A DNA stretch of 64,000 nucleotides from Paraburkholderia caffeinitolerans (GTDB lineage: Bacteria > Pseudomonadota > Gammaproteobacteria > Burkholderiales > Burkholderiaceae), in NCBI RefSeq assembly GCF_902859945.1, contig NZ_CADIKL010000031.1:32461-96460 (forward strand), read 5' to 3'. Positions 17,505 through 26,005 of the stretch are shown one piece after another. The stretch's first letter is position 1; each line of letters starts with the position of its first letter. Position numbers and translations under genes: made by a program. The notes beneath the pieces are model-generated. The model was not told the DNA's origin. It saw nothing but the letters and a program-made list of their open reading frames with translations, and did not search any database.

Positions 17505-18487
17505 GTACGCGGCTCCGGCTCGTCGCCACCCACGCCGCCGAGCTCAATATCAAAGCAGCGCTGGTAATACTCGGCGACGATGGGCCGTTCCGCCTCGTCG
17601 CACTTGTTCAGGAACGTGAGCCGGAAGGCCAGCGCGGGGTCGTGGAAAATCTGGCAGTTCTCGGCCCAGTCGATGACCGTGCGCGGCGACATCAGCGTAG
17701 AAAGGTCGCCGCTCGCGAAGCCTTTGCGCGTGAGCGCCGCCATGCTGATCATCGAATCGACGAGCTGGCGGCCCGCTTCGTCGGCCATCTCCGGCACGCG
17801 GGCGAGCACGATGCCGGCCTCTTCCTCGCGCGGCAGGTAATTGAGCGTGGCGACCACGTTCCAGCGATCCATCTGCGCGTGATTGAGCATCTGCGTGCCG
17901 TGATACAGGCCGTTGAGATTGCCGAGGCCGATCGTGTTGGTGGTCGCGAACAGGCGGAAGTGCGCATGCGGACGAATCACGCGATTCTGGTCGAGCAGCG
18001 TGAAGCTGCCATCGCGTTCGAGAATGCGCTGGATCACGAACATCACGTCGGGGCGGCCTGCATCGTATTCGTCGAAGATCAGCGCGACCGGGCGCTGGAG
18101 CGCCCACGGCACGATGCCCTCCTGAAACTCCGTGACCTGGCGGCCGTCGCGCACCACGATGGCGTCCTTGCCGACCAGATCGAGGCGGCTGATATGGCCG
18201 TCGAGATTCACGCGCACGCACGGCCAGTTCAGCCGTGCCGCAACCTGCTCGATATGCGTGGACTTGCCCGTGCCGTGCAAGCCCTGCACCATCACGCGCC
18301 GGTTGCGCGTGAAGCCGGCCAGAATCGCGAGCGTCACTTCGGGGTTGAAGCGGTAGGCTTCGTCGACGTCCGGCACATGGGCGTCGCGCTCGCTGAACGC
18401 GGGCACCATCAGGTTCGAGTCGAAGCCGAAGTGCTCGCGTACCGACACGATACGGTCCGGCCCCTCCATCGCGCGTTCTGTTGTCAT
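17501..18487 (-). CDS. cobS: CobS-like AAA+ ATPase (cobaltochelatase-type subunit)
   Basis: A 328-aa MoxR-clade AAA+ ATPase very like cobaltochelatase CobS. It has Walker A GLHGTGKSTHIEQ (near residue 70), RVNLDGHISRLDLVGKD, Walker B IFDEYDAGRPDVMF, sensor 1 in RLFATTNTIG, and NHAQMDRWNVVATLNYL. I start it at the ATG at 18487, directly after GGGAGAA; an upstream frame start at 18613 would run back into the neighbouring permease. Its TGA overlaps the CobT-like ATG by four bases, and it lies 40 bp after the APC permease gene. It presumably energises CobT-dependent remodelling of a chelatase or other metalloenzyme. Confidence 0.85.
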   Translation of the reverse strand: MTTERAMEGPDRIVSVREHFGFDSNLMVPAFSERDAHVPDVDEAYRFNPEVTLAILAGFTRNRRVMVQGLHGTGKSTHIEQVAARLNWPCVRVNLDGHISRLDLVGKDAIVVRDGRQVTEFQEGIVPWALQRPVALIFDEYDAGRPDVMFVIQRILERDGSFTLLDQNRVIRPHAHFRLFATTNTIGLGNLNGLYHGTQMLNHAQMDRWNVVATLNYLPREEEAGIVLARVPEMADEAGRQLVDSMISMAALTRKGFASGDLSTLMSPRTVIDWAENCQIFHDPALAFRLTFLNKCDEAERPIVAEYYQRCFDIELGGVGGDEPEPRT

Positions 18488-18527
18488 TGCGTTCTCCCTT
18501 TCGCTTTCATGCTTTCGCGGCGTGCGT

Positions 18528-19967
18528 TCACGCGGCGTGCGATCCGTTTGCAAAACCCGGGGCGTATTCGAGCGCACGCTCACGCTTGCGCGCCCGGCGT
18601 TGCAGCCACGCATAGGTCACGAGCAGCACGGCGAGGCTCGCGACGCCAAGCCAGAGCGGCTTGCGCTGTTCCGGGATGAACGCCATCGCCACCAGAATGC
18701 CCACCATGCCGATGATCGCAACCCACGTGAGGTACGGGAAGCACCACATCCGCACGCGCAACTCGCCGACTGCCGTCGGATCGAGGCGCTTGCGCAGGCG
18801 CAGTTGCGACATGGCGATCAGCAGATAGACAAAAATCGCGACCGTGCCATACGAGTTGACGAGAAAGGCGAACACCGTATCGGGCGACACATACGACATC
18901 ACGACCGAGATATAGCCGAACACGGTGCCAAGCAGGATCGCGCGCACCGGCACGCCGCGGCGGTTCACCTTGGCGAGCGCGGCGGGCGCATCGCCGTGGC
19001 GGGTCAGCGCGAACAGCATGCGCGAGGCCGCATAGAGTCCCGAGTTGAGCGCCGAAAGCACGGCGGTCAGCACGATCGCGTTCATGATGTTCGCGGCGGC
19101 CGGCAGGCCCATGACTTCCAGCGCGCTCACATAAGGCGTGGCCATGCGCGCCGAATTCCACGGCACGAGCGCGACCACCAGCAGCACGGAACCCACGTAG
19201 AACACGAGCACCCGCGTAATGACCGAGTTGGTGGCCTTCGCGACGGCCTTGGCCGGCTCGCGCGCTTCGGCTGCCGCAATCGTGACGATCTCCGCGCCGA
19301 AGTAAAAGCCCGTTGCCGCGACGGCGCCGCTCAACACTGGCCCGATGCCCTTCGGCATGAGTCCGCCATGGCCGAGCAACGTCGGCAACACGGCGGTCGT
19401 GTGCAGCGACGACGGCCACAGCCCGAGCACATAAAGCCCGCCAAGAAACAGGAAGACGATGATGGCCGCCACCTTGATCGAGGAGAACCAGAACTCGAAT
19501 TCACCATAGCTGCCCACCGAGATCAGGTTCGTCGCGCTCAGCAGTACGAGCAGCACGAGACTGATGATCCAGGCGGGCGCATCGGGCAGCCAGAACTGCA
19601 CGAGCTTCGCGCCCGCCACTGCCTCCACGGCGACCACGATCACCCAGAAATACCAGTACATCCAGCCCGTGAGGAAGCCCGCGAGCCTGCCCGGCCCGCG
19701 CCAGGTGGCAAACGCGAGCCGCGCATATTCGTAGAACGAGCCGACCGCGGGCATCGCGCAGGCCATTTCGCCAAGCATGCGCATCACCAGCACCACGAGG
19801 CCGCCGGTGATGAGAAACGACAGTACGGCGGCGGGTCCGGTCTGCTGGATTACAACGCCGCTGCCAACGAACAGGCCCGCGCCGATGACGCCGCCTAGCG
19901 CGATCATCGTCATGTGGCGCTGCTTGAGGCCGCATTTCAGTTCCTGGTTATCCATCTGGGATTGCAT
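18528..19967 (-). CDS. APC-family amino acid/amine permease
   Basis: A 479-aa secondary transporter of the amino acid-polyamine-organocation superfamily with about 12 membrane helices. The first helix carries IALGGVIGAGLFVGSG and the second half AAAEAREPAKAVAKA, which is the consensus amphipathic region of GABA/aromatic amino-acid permeases (AAT subfamily). AGGAGA is five bases before the ATG. It follows the FAD oxidoreductase in the same direction, so it plausibly imports the amine or amino acid that enzyme oxidises. The specific substrate is not readable from sequence. Confidence 0.9.
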   Translation of the reverse strand: MQSQMDNQELKCGLKQRHMTMIALGGVIGAGLFVGSGVVIQQTGPAAVLSFLITGGLVVLVMRMLGEMACAMPAVGSFYEYARLAFATWRGPGRLAGFLTGWMYWYFWVIVVAVEAVAGAKLVQFWLPDAPAWIISLVLLVLLSATNLISVGSYGEFEFWFSSIKVAAIIVFLFLGGLYVLGLWPSSLHTTAVLPTLLGHGGLMPKGIGPVLSGAVAATGFYFGAEIVTIAAAEAREPAKAVAKATNSVITRVLVFYVGSVLLVVALVPWNSARMATPYVSALEVMGLPAAANIMNAIVLTAVLSALNSGLYAASRMLFALTRHGDAPAALAKVNRRGVPVRAILLGTVFGYISVVMSYVSPDTVFAFLVNSYGTVAIFVYLLIAMSQLRLRKRLDPTAVGELRVRMWCFPYLTWVAIIGMVGILVAMAFIPEQRKPLWLGVASLAVLLVTYAWLQRRARKRERALEYAPGFANGSHAA

Positions 19968-20009
19968 GTCGTCTCCTGAGATTCAACTCCGGGTTTGCAT
20001 GAATACGGT

Positions 20010-20085
20010 GCGGCGCGCTTTGCGCGCCGCCCGGAGTGAGGTCATCGGTGATTATTTGATTCGCGATCCGAAGGGGGCTTCGGAT
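20010..20085. other. Two hairpins between FAD oxidoreductase and APC permease genes
   Basis: GCGGCGCGC-TTT-GCGCGCCGC (20010-20030) and ATCCGAAG-GGGG-CTTCGGAT (20066-20085) are perfect inverted repeats in the 152-bp gap. Neither is followed by a T-run in the direction of transcription, so they look like mRNA-processing or stabilising stems rather than terminators. Confidence 0.4.
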
Positions 20086-20119
20086 GATTGACAGCGTGGT
20101 CGCTGTTCAGGCCCGCTGT

Positions 20120-21535
20120 TCAGGCCTTCTCGTCGCGCCTGAAGTACTGCAGATAAAGCATGCGCTGGCCGATGCGCCTGAACGGCGCAAACGGGTGGCC
20201 AGGCAGTGGCGTGGTGAAAATCGGCAAGGTTTGCTGCGCGCCCTTGCCCGCTATGCGCTCGGCCAGCCGCCGACCCGCCTGCTGCGAATAGGACACGCCA
20301 TTGCCGCCGTAGCCAAGTGCGTAAAACACCGATTGCCGGGGATCGGGCTGGCACACGCGAGGCATCATGTCGTGGCTCACGTCGACCCAGCCCCACCACG
20401 AGTAGTCGATCTCCACGCCGCGCAGCGCCGGGAATTTGCGGGCCATGCCTTCCTTGAGCAGATCGAGGTGGCGCGGGTTCGGCGCGTCCTCGCCGGTGAT
20501 CGCGCTGCGGCTGCCGATCTGCAGCCGGCGATCGGGCAGGAAGCGATAGTAAAAGCGCAGCGTGCGCGTGTCGGTGAGCACCTGGGTCGTACGGAAATTG
20601 CAGGCCGCGATCTCGGCATCGGTGAGCACGCGCGTGACCATCGAGTTCGAGAGGATCGGCATGATCTTGCTATGCAGCGTGGGATGCAGCGTCTGCGCCG
20701 TGTACGCGCCCGTCGCAATGCCCACCGCGCGCGCCCGCACGATGCCGCCCGGCGTGCGCAGATGATGCACGCCGTTGATGGTTTCCCACCCCAACACCGG
20801 ACTGCTGGTATGGACCTTGGCGCCCGCAGCGCGCGCGAGGCGCAGATAGCCGAACGCGAGCTTCAACGCATGGATGCCGATCCCTTCAGGCTCGTGCAGC
20901 GCGCCGCACGCCTCGTGATCGTTGATGAATTCGCGGCGGAAGGTCTCGGCGCTCAACAGCTCCGACGGGTAGCCGAACACGTCCTTCCAGACCTTCGCCT
21001 CGGCGGCGAGCTTGGCCATGATGCGGGGCCGGTGCGCGATCAGGAAGTGGCCGCCCGGCTGCGGATCGCAGTCGATTTCGGCGACGAGTTCCTTGAAATG
21101 ATTGAAGCCCTGCTGGATCTCATCGTGCATTTTCAGCGCGACGTCCTTGCCCCAGCGCTCGACCCACTGCGAGCGCGAGAGGCGTCCCGAGGCGTTCTGC
21201 CCCTGTCCGCCATTGCGGCTGCTGCAGCCCCAGCTAGTGCGGTTCGCTTCCAGCACCACGGCCTTGATGCCGTGCTCGCGTGCAAGGCACAGCGCGGTGG
21301 CGAGACCCGTATACCCCGCGCCGATGATCGCGACGTCCACGTCGAGATCCTTGGTGACGGGGCCGTCGTCGGGCGGCGGGCTGCCTGCCGTCCCGACCCA
21401 GTAGGTCGGCGCATAGTCCTTGCCGATTCCCGGACCCGGCGACACGAGCGGGTCGTAAGTGGGGTCGTACTTGGTGGAAGCGGAGTTTCGTGCAACGAAA
21501 CCCGCCGAGGCGGGATCGACGGTGCTGTATCCCAT
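20120..21535 (-). CDS. FAD-dependent amine oxidoreductase (PuuB/DAO family), TauY candidate
   Basis: A 471-aa flavoprotein of the DAO superfamily. A roughly 55-residue N-terminal extension leads to the FAD fold DVAIIGAGYTGLATALCLA (near residue 70), then GCSSRNGGQGQNASGR, as in gamma-glutamylputrescine oxidase, and a C-terminal GYGGNGVSYSQQAGR. It oxidises a primary or secondary amine. I prefer the ATG at 21535; a TTG at 21541 is the alternative. Neither has its own ribosome site, but a 19-codon frame with a strong one ends two bases before the ATG. The neighbouring APC permease and sulfonate genes make it a candidate large subunit of taurine dehydrogenase (TauY); gamma-glutamylputrescine or another amine is also possible. 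Confidence 0.8.
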   Translation of the reverse strand: MGYSTVDPASAGFVARNSASTKYDPTYDPLVSPGPGIGKDYAPTYWVGTAGSPPPDDGPVTKDLDVDVAIIGAGYTGLATALCLAREHGIKAVVLEANRTSWGCSSRNGGQGQNASGRLSRSQWVERWGKDVALKMHDEIQQGFNHFKELVAEIDCDPQPGGHFLIAHRPRIMAKLAAEAKVWKDVFGYPSELLSAETFRREFINDHEACGALHEPEGIGIHALKLAFGYLRLARAAGAKVHTSSPVLGWETINGVHHLRTPGGIVRARAVGIATGAYTAQTLHPTLHSKIMPILSNSMVTRVLTDAEIAACNFRTTQVLTDTRTLRFYYRFLPDRRLQIGSRSAITGEDAPNPRHLDLLKEGMARKFPALRGVEIDYSWWGWVDVSHDMMPRVCQPDPRQSVFYALGYGGNGVSYSQQAGRRLAERIAGKGAQQTLPIFTTPLPGHPFAPFRRIGQRMLYLQYFRRDEKA

Positions 21536-21537
21536 GA

Positions 21538-21597
21538 TCAACCCACCACATTTATGAAGGTTGCGGGAGCGGGTGCTGCCGACTGCTTGTTCGTCAT
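21538..21597 (-). CDS. 19-codon leader peptide frame ahead of the FAD oxidoreductase
   Basis: A short frame (MTNKQSAAPAPATFINVVG) starts with ATG six bases after AGGAGA (21609-21604). It stops two bases before the oxidoreductase ATG. The good ribosome site belongs to this frame, not to the enzyme, so the enzyme is likely translated by reinitiation or coupling. Alternatively a single-base change split an original N-terminus. Confidence 0.55.
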   Translation of the reverse strand: MTNKQSAAPAPATFINVVG

Positions 21598-21848
21598 GCT
21601 TTGTCTCCTGTCTTCATTTTTTCGCTCTGTTGGAAAAATTCTAGGCAGACGCGCTTGGCCCAGGTAGAGCCAGTGGCCTGGTATCGCTTGGTACAGCGCG
21701 AGAAAACTGCACGACGTATTCGGGTAATCCGCTACATAACGGCTTGAACTTTTTGTCGATACTGAAAAAAGGCTGGAAAACTCGAACAATTCGTTTCATT
21801 TTCGCGCATGCCGCTGGTCGCGGCGGGCGCGCCTCAAGGAGGAGACCG
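21598..21848. promoter_or_regulatory. Divergent promoter region (FAD oxidoreductase / IclR regulator)
   Basis: Only the leader ribosome site (21604-21609) and the regulator site AAGGAGGAG (21835-21843) are clear. An imperfect CTTTTT...AAAAAG repeat with an 11-bp gap near 21750-21772 is the only candidate operator I see. The interval is noticeably more AT-rich than its neighbours. Confidence 0.35.
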
Positions 21849-22700
21849 ATGCGCAGCACAGCGCCAGAGAGCGCACAAAACAGCGCACAAAGCAGCGCCC
21901 CTGCTCTGCGCGAAGAATCGGCGACCGACGACGCTCGTGTGCTGCGCGCGCTCGTGGTGCTCGAGCAACTGGCGTCCGCGGGCCAGCCGTACACGCTCTC
22001 GCAGTTGTCCGCGCGGCTGCATATTCCGAAGGCGACGCTGCTGCGGCTCATCGATTCGCTGGAAGCGCGCGGCTACGTGATCCACATGCCCGATTCGCGC
22101 GGGCACGACCGCAGCATCGCGCTGGGCCCACGCGCGGCGCAGCTCGCGCTCGCCACGCTCGCCAACAACACCTTCACGCGCTCGTGCCGCGTGCTGCTGC
22201 GCGCACTGGTGGAAACGCTCGGCGAAACCTGCAATCTGACCGCGCTCGACGGCGACCGCGTGCTCTACATCGAGCGCGTCGAAACGGCGGAGCCGTTGCG
22301 CATGGAGATGCGTCCAGGCATGCACGTGCCGCTGCACTGCACTGCGAGCGGCAAGCTGTTTCTCTCGCAGATGACGGTGCTCGAGCGCAACACGCTGCTC
22401 GAACGCCTCGTGCTGACCAAGATGACGCATCGCACCCTGACGACCCCGAAGGCGCTCGCGGCCGAGCTCGAACAACTGGCGGTGCGCGGCATCGGCATCG
22501 ACAACGAAGAGTTCGTGCGTGGCATGGTCGCGATTGCGGTGCCGGTGCGCGAGCCCGGCAGCAAGCGCGTGCTCGCCGCGCTCGCGGTGCATGCGCCCAC
22601 CGCGCGCGCGACGCTTGAAGAACTGCTGGAGTCCGTGGAGTACATGAAGCAAACGGCGAGCAAGCTCGCACCGCTGCTCCAGGGCCTGTCGCTGCCATGA
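21849..22700 (+). CDS. IclR-family transcriptional regulator
   Basis: A 283-aa IclR regulator. The N-terminal winged helix (about residues 30-90) contains YTLSQLSARLHIPKATLLRL. The C-terminal GAF-like effector domain has GETCNLTALDGDRVLYIERV and HVPLHCTASGKLFLS. The start at 21849 follows AAGGAGGAGACCG; a longer frame from 21744 lacks a ribosome site. It is divergent from the FAD oxidoreductase operon and upstream of a GMC oxidoreductase, either of which it could control. Its effector domain is strikingly like that of the SauR regulator at 35411. Confidence 0.9.
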   Translation: MRSTAPESAQNSAQSSAPALREESATDDARVLRALVVLEQLASAGQPYTLSQLSARLHIPKATLLRLIDSLEARGYVIHMPDSRGHDRSIALGPRAAQLALATLANNTFTRSCRVLLRALVETLGETCNLTALDGDRVLYIERVETAEPLRMEMRPGMHVPLHCTASGKLFLSQMTVLERNTLLERLVLTKMTHRTLTTPKALAAELEQLAVRGIGIDNEEFVRGMVAIAVPVREPGSKRVLAALAVHAPTARATLEELLESVEYMKQTASKLAPLLQGLSLP

Positions 22701-22898
22701 GCGGGCGTTGGCGCGCTGCCACTTCGGCGGCGAAGCATCCGTCCCGCGCAATGGACTTCTGATTCCGTTTCGGCAATTTCCGTTTCACTTTCGCCCTGCG
22801 CGCACGATCGGCGCTTGCGGTCGTCCTTCCCATCCCCGACATTGATCCGAAAACAGCGGCGCATCATGCCGCTCCGGGATTTCGAGGAGACGGGATTC

Positions 22899-24548
22899 AT
22901 GGACCACGAGGTCGACTACCTGATCGTCGGCGCCGGATCGGCCGGGTGCGTGCTTGCCAACCGGCTCAGCGCCGACCCGCGCAACGCCGTGCTGCTGCTC
23001 GAAGCGGGCGGCGAGGACAACAATCCGTGGATTCACGTGCCGGTCGGCTATTTCAAGACCATGCACGACCCCAAGCTCGACTGGTGCTATCGCACGGAAG
23101 CGGACGAAGCCGTGGCCGGCCGCCAGATCGACTGGCCGCGCGGCAAGGTGCTGGGCGGATCGAGCTCGCTCAATGGCCTGCTCTATGTGCGCGGCCAGCG
23201 CGAGGACTACGATCGATGGGCGGCGCTGGGCAATCGCGGCTGGAGTTACGCCGAAATCCTCCCTTACTTCAAGAAGTCCGAAGATCAGGAGCGCGGAGCG
23301 AACGCCTGGCACGGCGTGGGCGGCCCGCTCAAGGTGTCCGACCTGCGCTTGCGCCGGCCCATCGCCGATCATTTCATCGCGGCCGCGCAGGAAACCGGCA
23401 TCCCGTTCAACGACGACTACAACGGCGCGGTCCAGGAGGGCGTGGGCTACTTCCAGCAGACGGCGTACAAGGGCTTTCGATGGAGCACCGCGAAGGGCTT
23501 TCTCAAGCCCGCGCGCAAACGCAGCAATCTGATCGTCGAAACGCGCGCGCAAGCGTGCCGGATTCTGTTCGAAGGACGCCGCGCGGTGGGCGTGGAGTAT
23601 TTGCAGGGCGGCTGCGCCAAGCGCGCGCGGGCGCGCGTCGAGGTCATTCTCGCCTCCGGTGCGATCGGCTCGCCGCAGCTTCTTCAGCAGTCGGGCGTTG
23701 GCCCCTCGCGCGTGCTGAACAAGGCGGGCGTGCCCGTGCTGCACGACCTGGCCGGCGTGGGCCAGAACCTCCAGGACCATCTGCAGGTGCGGCTCGTGTT
23801 CCGCACGCGCGAACGCACGCTCAACGACGAGGTCAACAACCCGCTGCGCAAGGCGTGGATCGGCTTGCAGTACGCACTCTGGCGCACTGGGCCGCTCACG
23901 CTGGCCGCGAGCCAGGTGGCGATTTTCACGCGCTCGAATCCCACGGTCGAGCGCCCGGACATCCAGTTCCACATGCAGCCGCTGAGCGCCGACAAGCCGG
24001 GCCAGGGCGCACACCCCTTCTCGGCGTTCACGGCGTCGGTCTGCCAGCTTCGGCCCCATAGCCGGGGCAGCGTGGAAATCGCCTCGGCCGACCCACTCCA
24101 GTACCCCGCGATTCGCGCCAACTATTTGTCCGATCCGCGCGACCACCCGGTCGTGATCGGCGGCATTCGGGTGGCGCGCCGCATCGCCGCCGCGCCTTCG
24201 CTCGCGCCTCAGATCATCTCCGAGTTCGTGCCGGGCGAGCAGTACCAGAGCGATGACGAATTGCTGGACGCCGCGCGCCGCTTCAGCCAGTCGATCTATC
24301 ACCCCGCCGGCACCTGCAAGATGGGCCGCGACGCGATGGCGGTCGTGGACGAACGACTGCGCGTGCATGGCATCGCCGCGCTGCGGGTGGTCGACGCATC
24401 GATCATGCCAGAGCTTGTGTCCGGCAACACCAACGCCCCCGTGATCATGATCGCGGAGAAAGCCGCGGACATGATTCTCGAAGACCACCCAGCCCTCGCC
24501 GTGCCGCAACACGAGTACGCCGAAGCCCATCACGAATCACATCATTGA
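22899..24548 (+). CDS. GMC-family FAD oxidoreductase (choline/alcohol dehydrogenase-like)
   Basis: A 549-aa glucose-methanol-choline oxidoreductase. It has the N-terminal FAD motif DYLIVGAGSAGCVLANRLS, the GMC signature region GKVLGGSSSLNGLLYVRGQ, and a C-terminal catalytic segment YHPAGTCKMG with the active-site His, followed by VVDASIMPELVSGNTNAP. These enzymes oxidise an alcohol to an aldehyde and pass electrons to quinones. GAGGAG precedes the ATG; a frame start at 22815 would add 28 residues with no family similarity. Followed after 118 bp by an MFS carrier, suggesting an uptake-plus-oxidation pair. Substrate unknown. Confidence 0.88.
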   Translation: MDHEVDYLIVGAGSAGCVLANRLSADPRNAVLLLEAGGEDNNPWIHVPVGYFKTMHDPKLDWCYRTEADEAVAGRQIDWPRGKVLGGSSSLNGLLYVRGQREDYDRWAALGNRGWSYAEILPYFKKSEDQERGANAWHGVGGPLKVSDLRLRRPIADHFIAAAQETGIPFNDDYNGAVQEGVGYFQQTAYKGFRWSTAKGFLKPARKRSNLIVETRAQACRILFEGRRAVGVEYLQGGCAKRARARVEVILASGAIGSPQLLQQSGVGPSRVLNKAGVPVLHDLAGVGQNLQDHLQVRLVFRTRERTLNDEVNNPLRKAWIGLQYALWRTGPLTLAASQVAIFTRSNPTVERPDIQFHMQPLSADKPGQGAHPFSAFTASVCQLRPHSRGSVEIASADPLQYPAIRANYLSDPRDHPVVIGGIRVARRIAAAPSLAPQIISEFVPGEQYQSDDELLDAARRFSQSIYHPAGTCKMGRDAMAVVDERLRVHGIAALRVVDASIMPELVSGNTNAPVIMIAEKAADMILEDHPALAVPQHEYAEAHHESHH

Positions 24549-24666
24549 AGCAAGCAGGTGCAGTAGAACCACGCAAGCCAAGCCATAAATAAAGGATCAC
24601 TAACGAATAAGCCGGCATTTCAAGGAACCGCACCGCACCCGGTGCGCCCACAAAGGAGATAGCCTT

Positions 24667-25986
24667 ATGAACGCATTGCCCCGCACCGACGCCAGGCAGA
24701 TGAGGCGCGTGGTCGTCGCGAGCCTGATTGGCGCGACGATCGAGTGGTACGACTTTTTCCTCTACGGCGTGGTCGCCGGCATCGTGTTCAACAAGCTGTA
24801 TTTCCCGAGCGGCGATCCGCTCATTTCGACCATGCTCGCGTACGGCACCTTCGCGGTGGGCTTCCTGAGCCGCCCGCTCGGCGGCATCGTGTTCGGCCAC
24901 TTCGGCGACCGGCTCGGGCGCAAGAGCATGCTGATCCTGACGCTTTCGATCATGGGCGTCGCGACAGTGCTGATCGGCGCCGTGCCGACCTTCGCGCAGA
25001 TCGGCCTGTGGGCGCCCGCGCTGCTGCTGATTCTGCGCGTCGCGCAGGGGCTCGGTCTTGGCGGCGAATGGGGCGGCGCGGTGCTGATGTCGTTCGAGTA
25101 CGCGCCCGAGGGCAAGCGCGGCTTCTATGCGAGCATTCCGCAAATCGGCCTCGCGATCGGGCTGTGCCTGGCCTCCGGCGTGGTCGCGCTGCTTTCGTCG
25201 ACGCTCAGCAATGCGCAGTTTCTCGCCTGGGGCTGGCGGCTCGCGTTCTTCCTTTCGTTCGCGCTCGTGGCCATCGGCATGTATATCCGCTTGCGCGTGC
25301 TGGAAACGCCCGAGTTCGAACGCGTGAAGCAGCAAGGCGCGGAGATTCGCGTGCCGATTGCCGAGGTGCTCGGCCGCTATCCCGGCAACGTGATCGCGGG
25401 CATGGGCGCGCGCTTTATCGACGGCGTGTTCTTCAACGTGTTCGCCGTCTTCACGATTGCCTACCTCACGCAGACCATCAAGCTCTCGCGCACCGACGCG
25501 CTGCTCGCCGTGATGGCCGCCGCCTTCACGATGATCTTCACGATTCCGTTCTTCGGCCGCCTCTCGGATCGCTTCGGCAGAACGCGCATTTACTTCTGGG
25601 GCTCGCTGTTCACGGGCTTCTCGTCGTTCTTCGGCTTCTGGCTCATGAAGCACAGCGGCGGCTCGCCCGTGCTCGTGTGGATCGCCGTGATCATTCCGCT
25701 CGGCGTGATCTACGCTTCGGTGTACGGGCCGGAAGCGGCGCTGTTCGCGGAGCTGTTCGATGCGAATGTGCGCTACTCCGGCATCTCGTTCGTCTACCAG
25801 TTCTCCGGCATCTTCGCGAGCGGCATCAGCCCGATCATCGCGACGTGGCTGTTGCAGCGCAACGGCGGCGATCCGTGGCTCATCTGTGTCTATACGATGT
25901 TCGCGGGTCTCGTGAGCGCGCTTTCGGCTGCCTGGATGGGCCGCCACCGCCATTCGCGGCACATGGCGATGAGCGGAGCGCAGTGA
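24667..25986 (+). CDS. MFS transporter, metabolite:H+ symporter (MHS) type
   Basis: A 439-aa major facilitator protein with 12 membrane helices. The start of helix 1 (SLIGATIEWYDFFLYG), the loop FGDRLGRKSMLI and RVAQGLGLGGEWGGAVL are diagnostic of the MHS family (ShiA, KgtP, ProP). AAAGGAGATA precedes the ATG. It is codirectional with the GMC oxidoreductase and likely imports its substrate or a related organic acid by proton symport. It ends 19 bp from the stop of the converging CobW gene. Confidence 0.9.
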   Translation: MNALPRTDARQMRRVVVASLIGATIEWYDFFLYGVVAGIVFNKLYFPSGDPLISTMLAYGTFAVGFLSRPLGGIVFGHFGDRLGRKSMLILTLSIMGVATVLIGAVPTFAQIGLWAPALLLILRVAQGLGLGGEWGGAVLMSFEYAPEGKRGFYASIPQIGLAIGLCLASGVVALLSSTLSNAQFLAWGWRLAFFLSFALVAIGMYIRLRVLETPEFERVKQQGAEIRVPIAEVLGRYPGNVIAGMGARFIDGVFFNVFAVFTIAYLTQTIKLSRTDALLAVMAAAFTMIFTIPFFGRLSDRFGRTRIYFWGSLFTGFSSFFGFWLMKHSGGSPVLVWIAVIIPLGVIYASVYGPEAALFAELFDANVRYSGISFVYQFSGIFASGISPIIATWLLQRNGGDPWLICVYTMFAGLVSALSAAWMGRHRHSRHMAMSGAQ

Positions 25987-26005
25987 GCGGTATCAGTGAC
26001 TGGCT

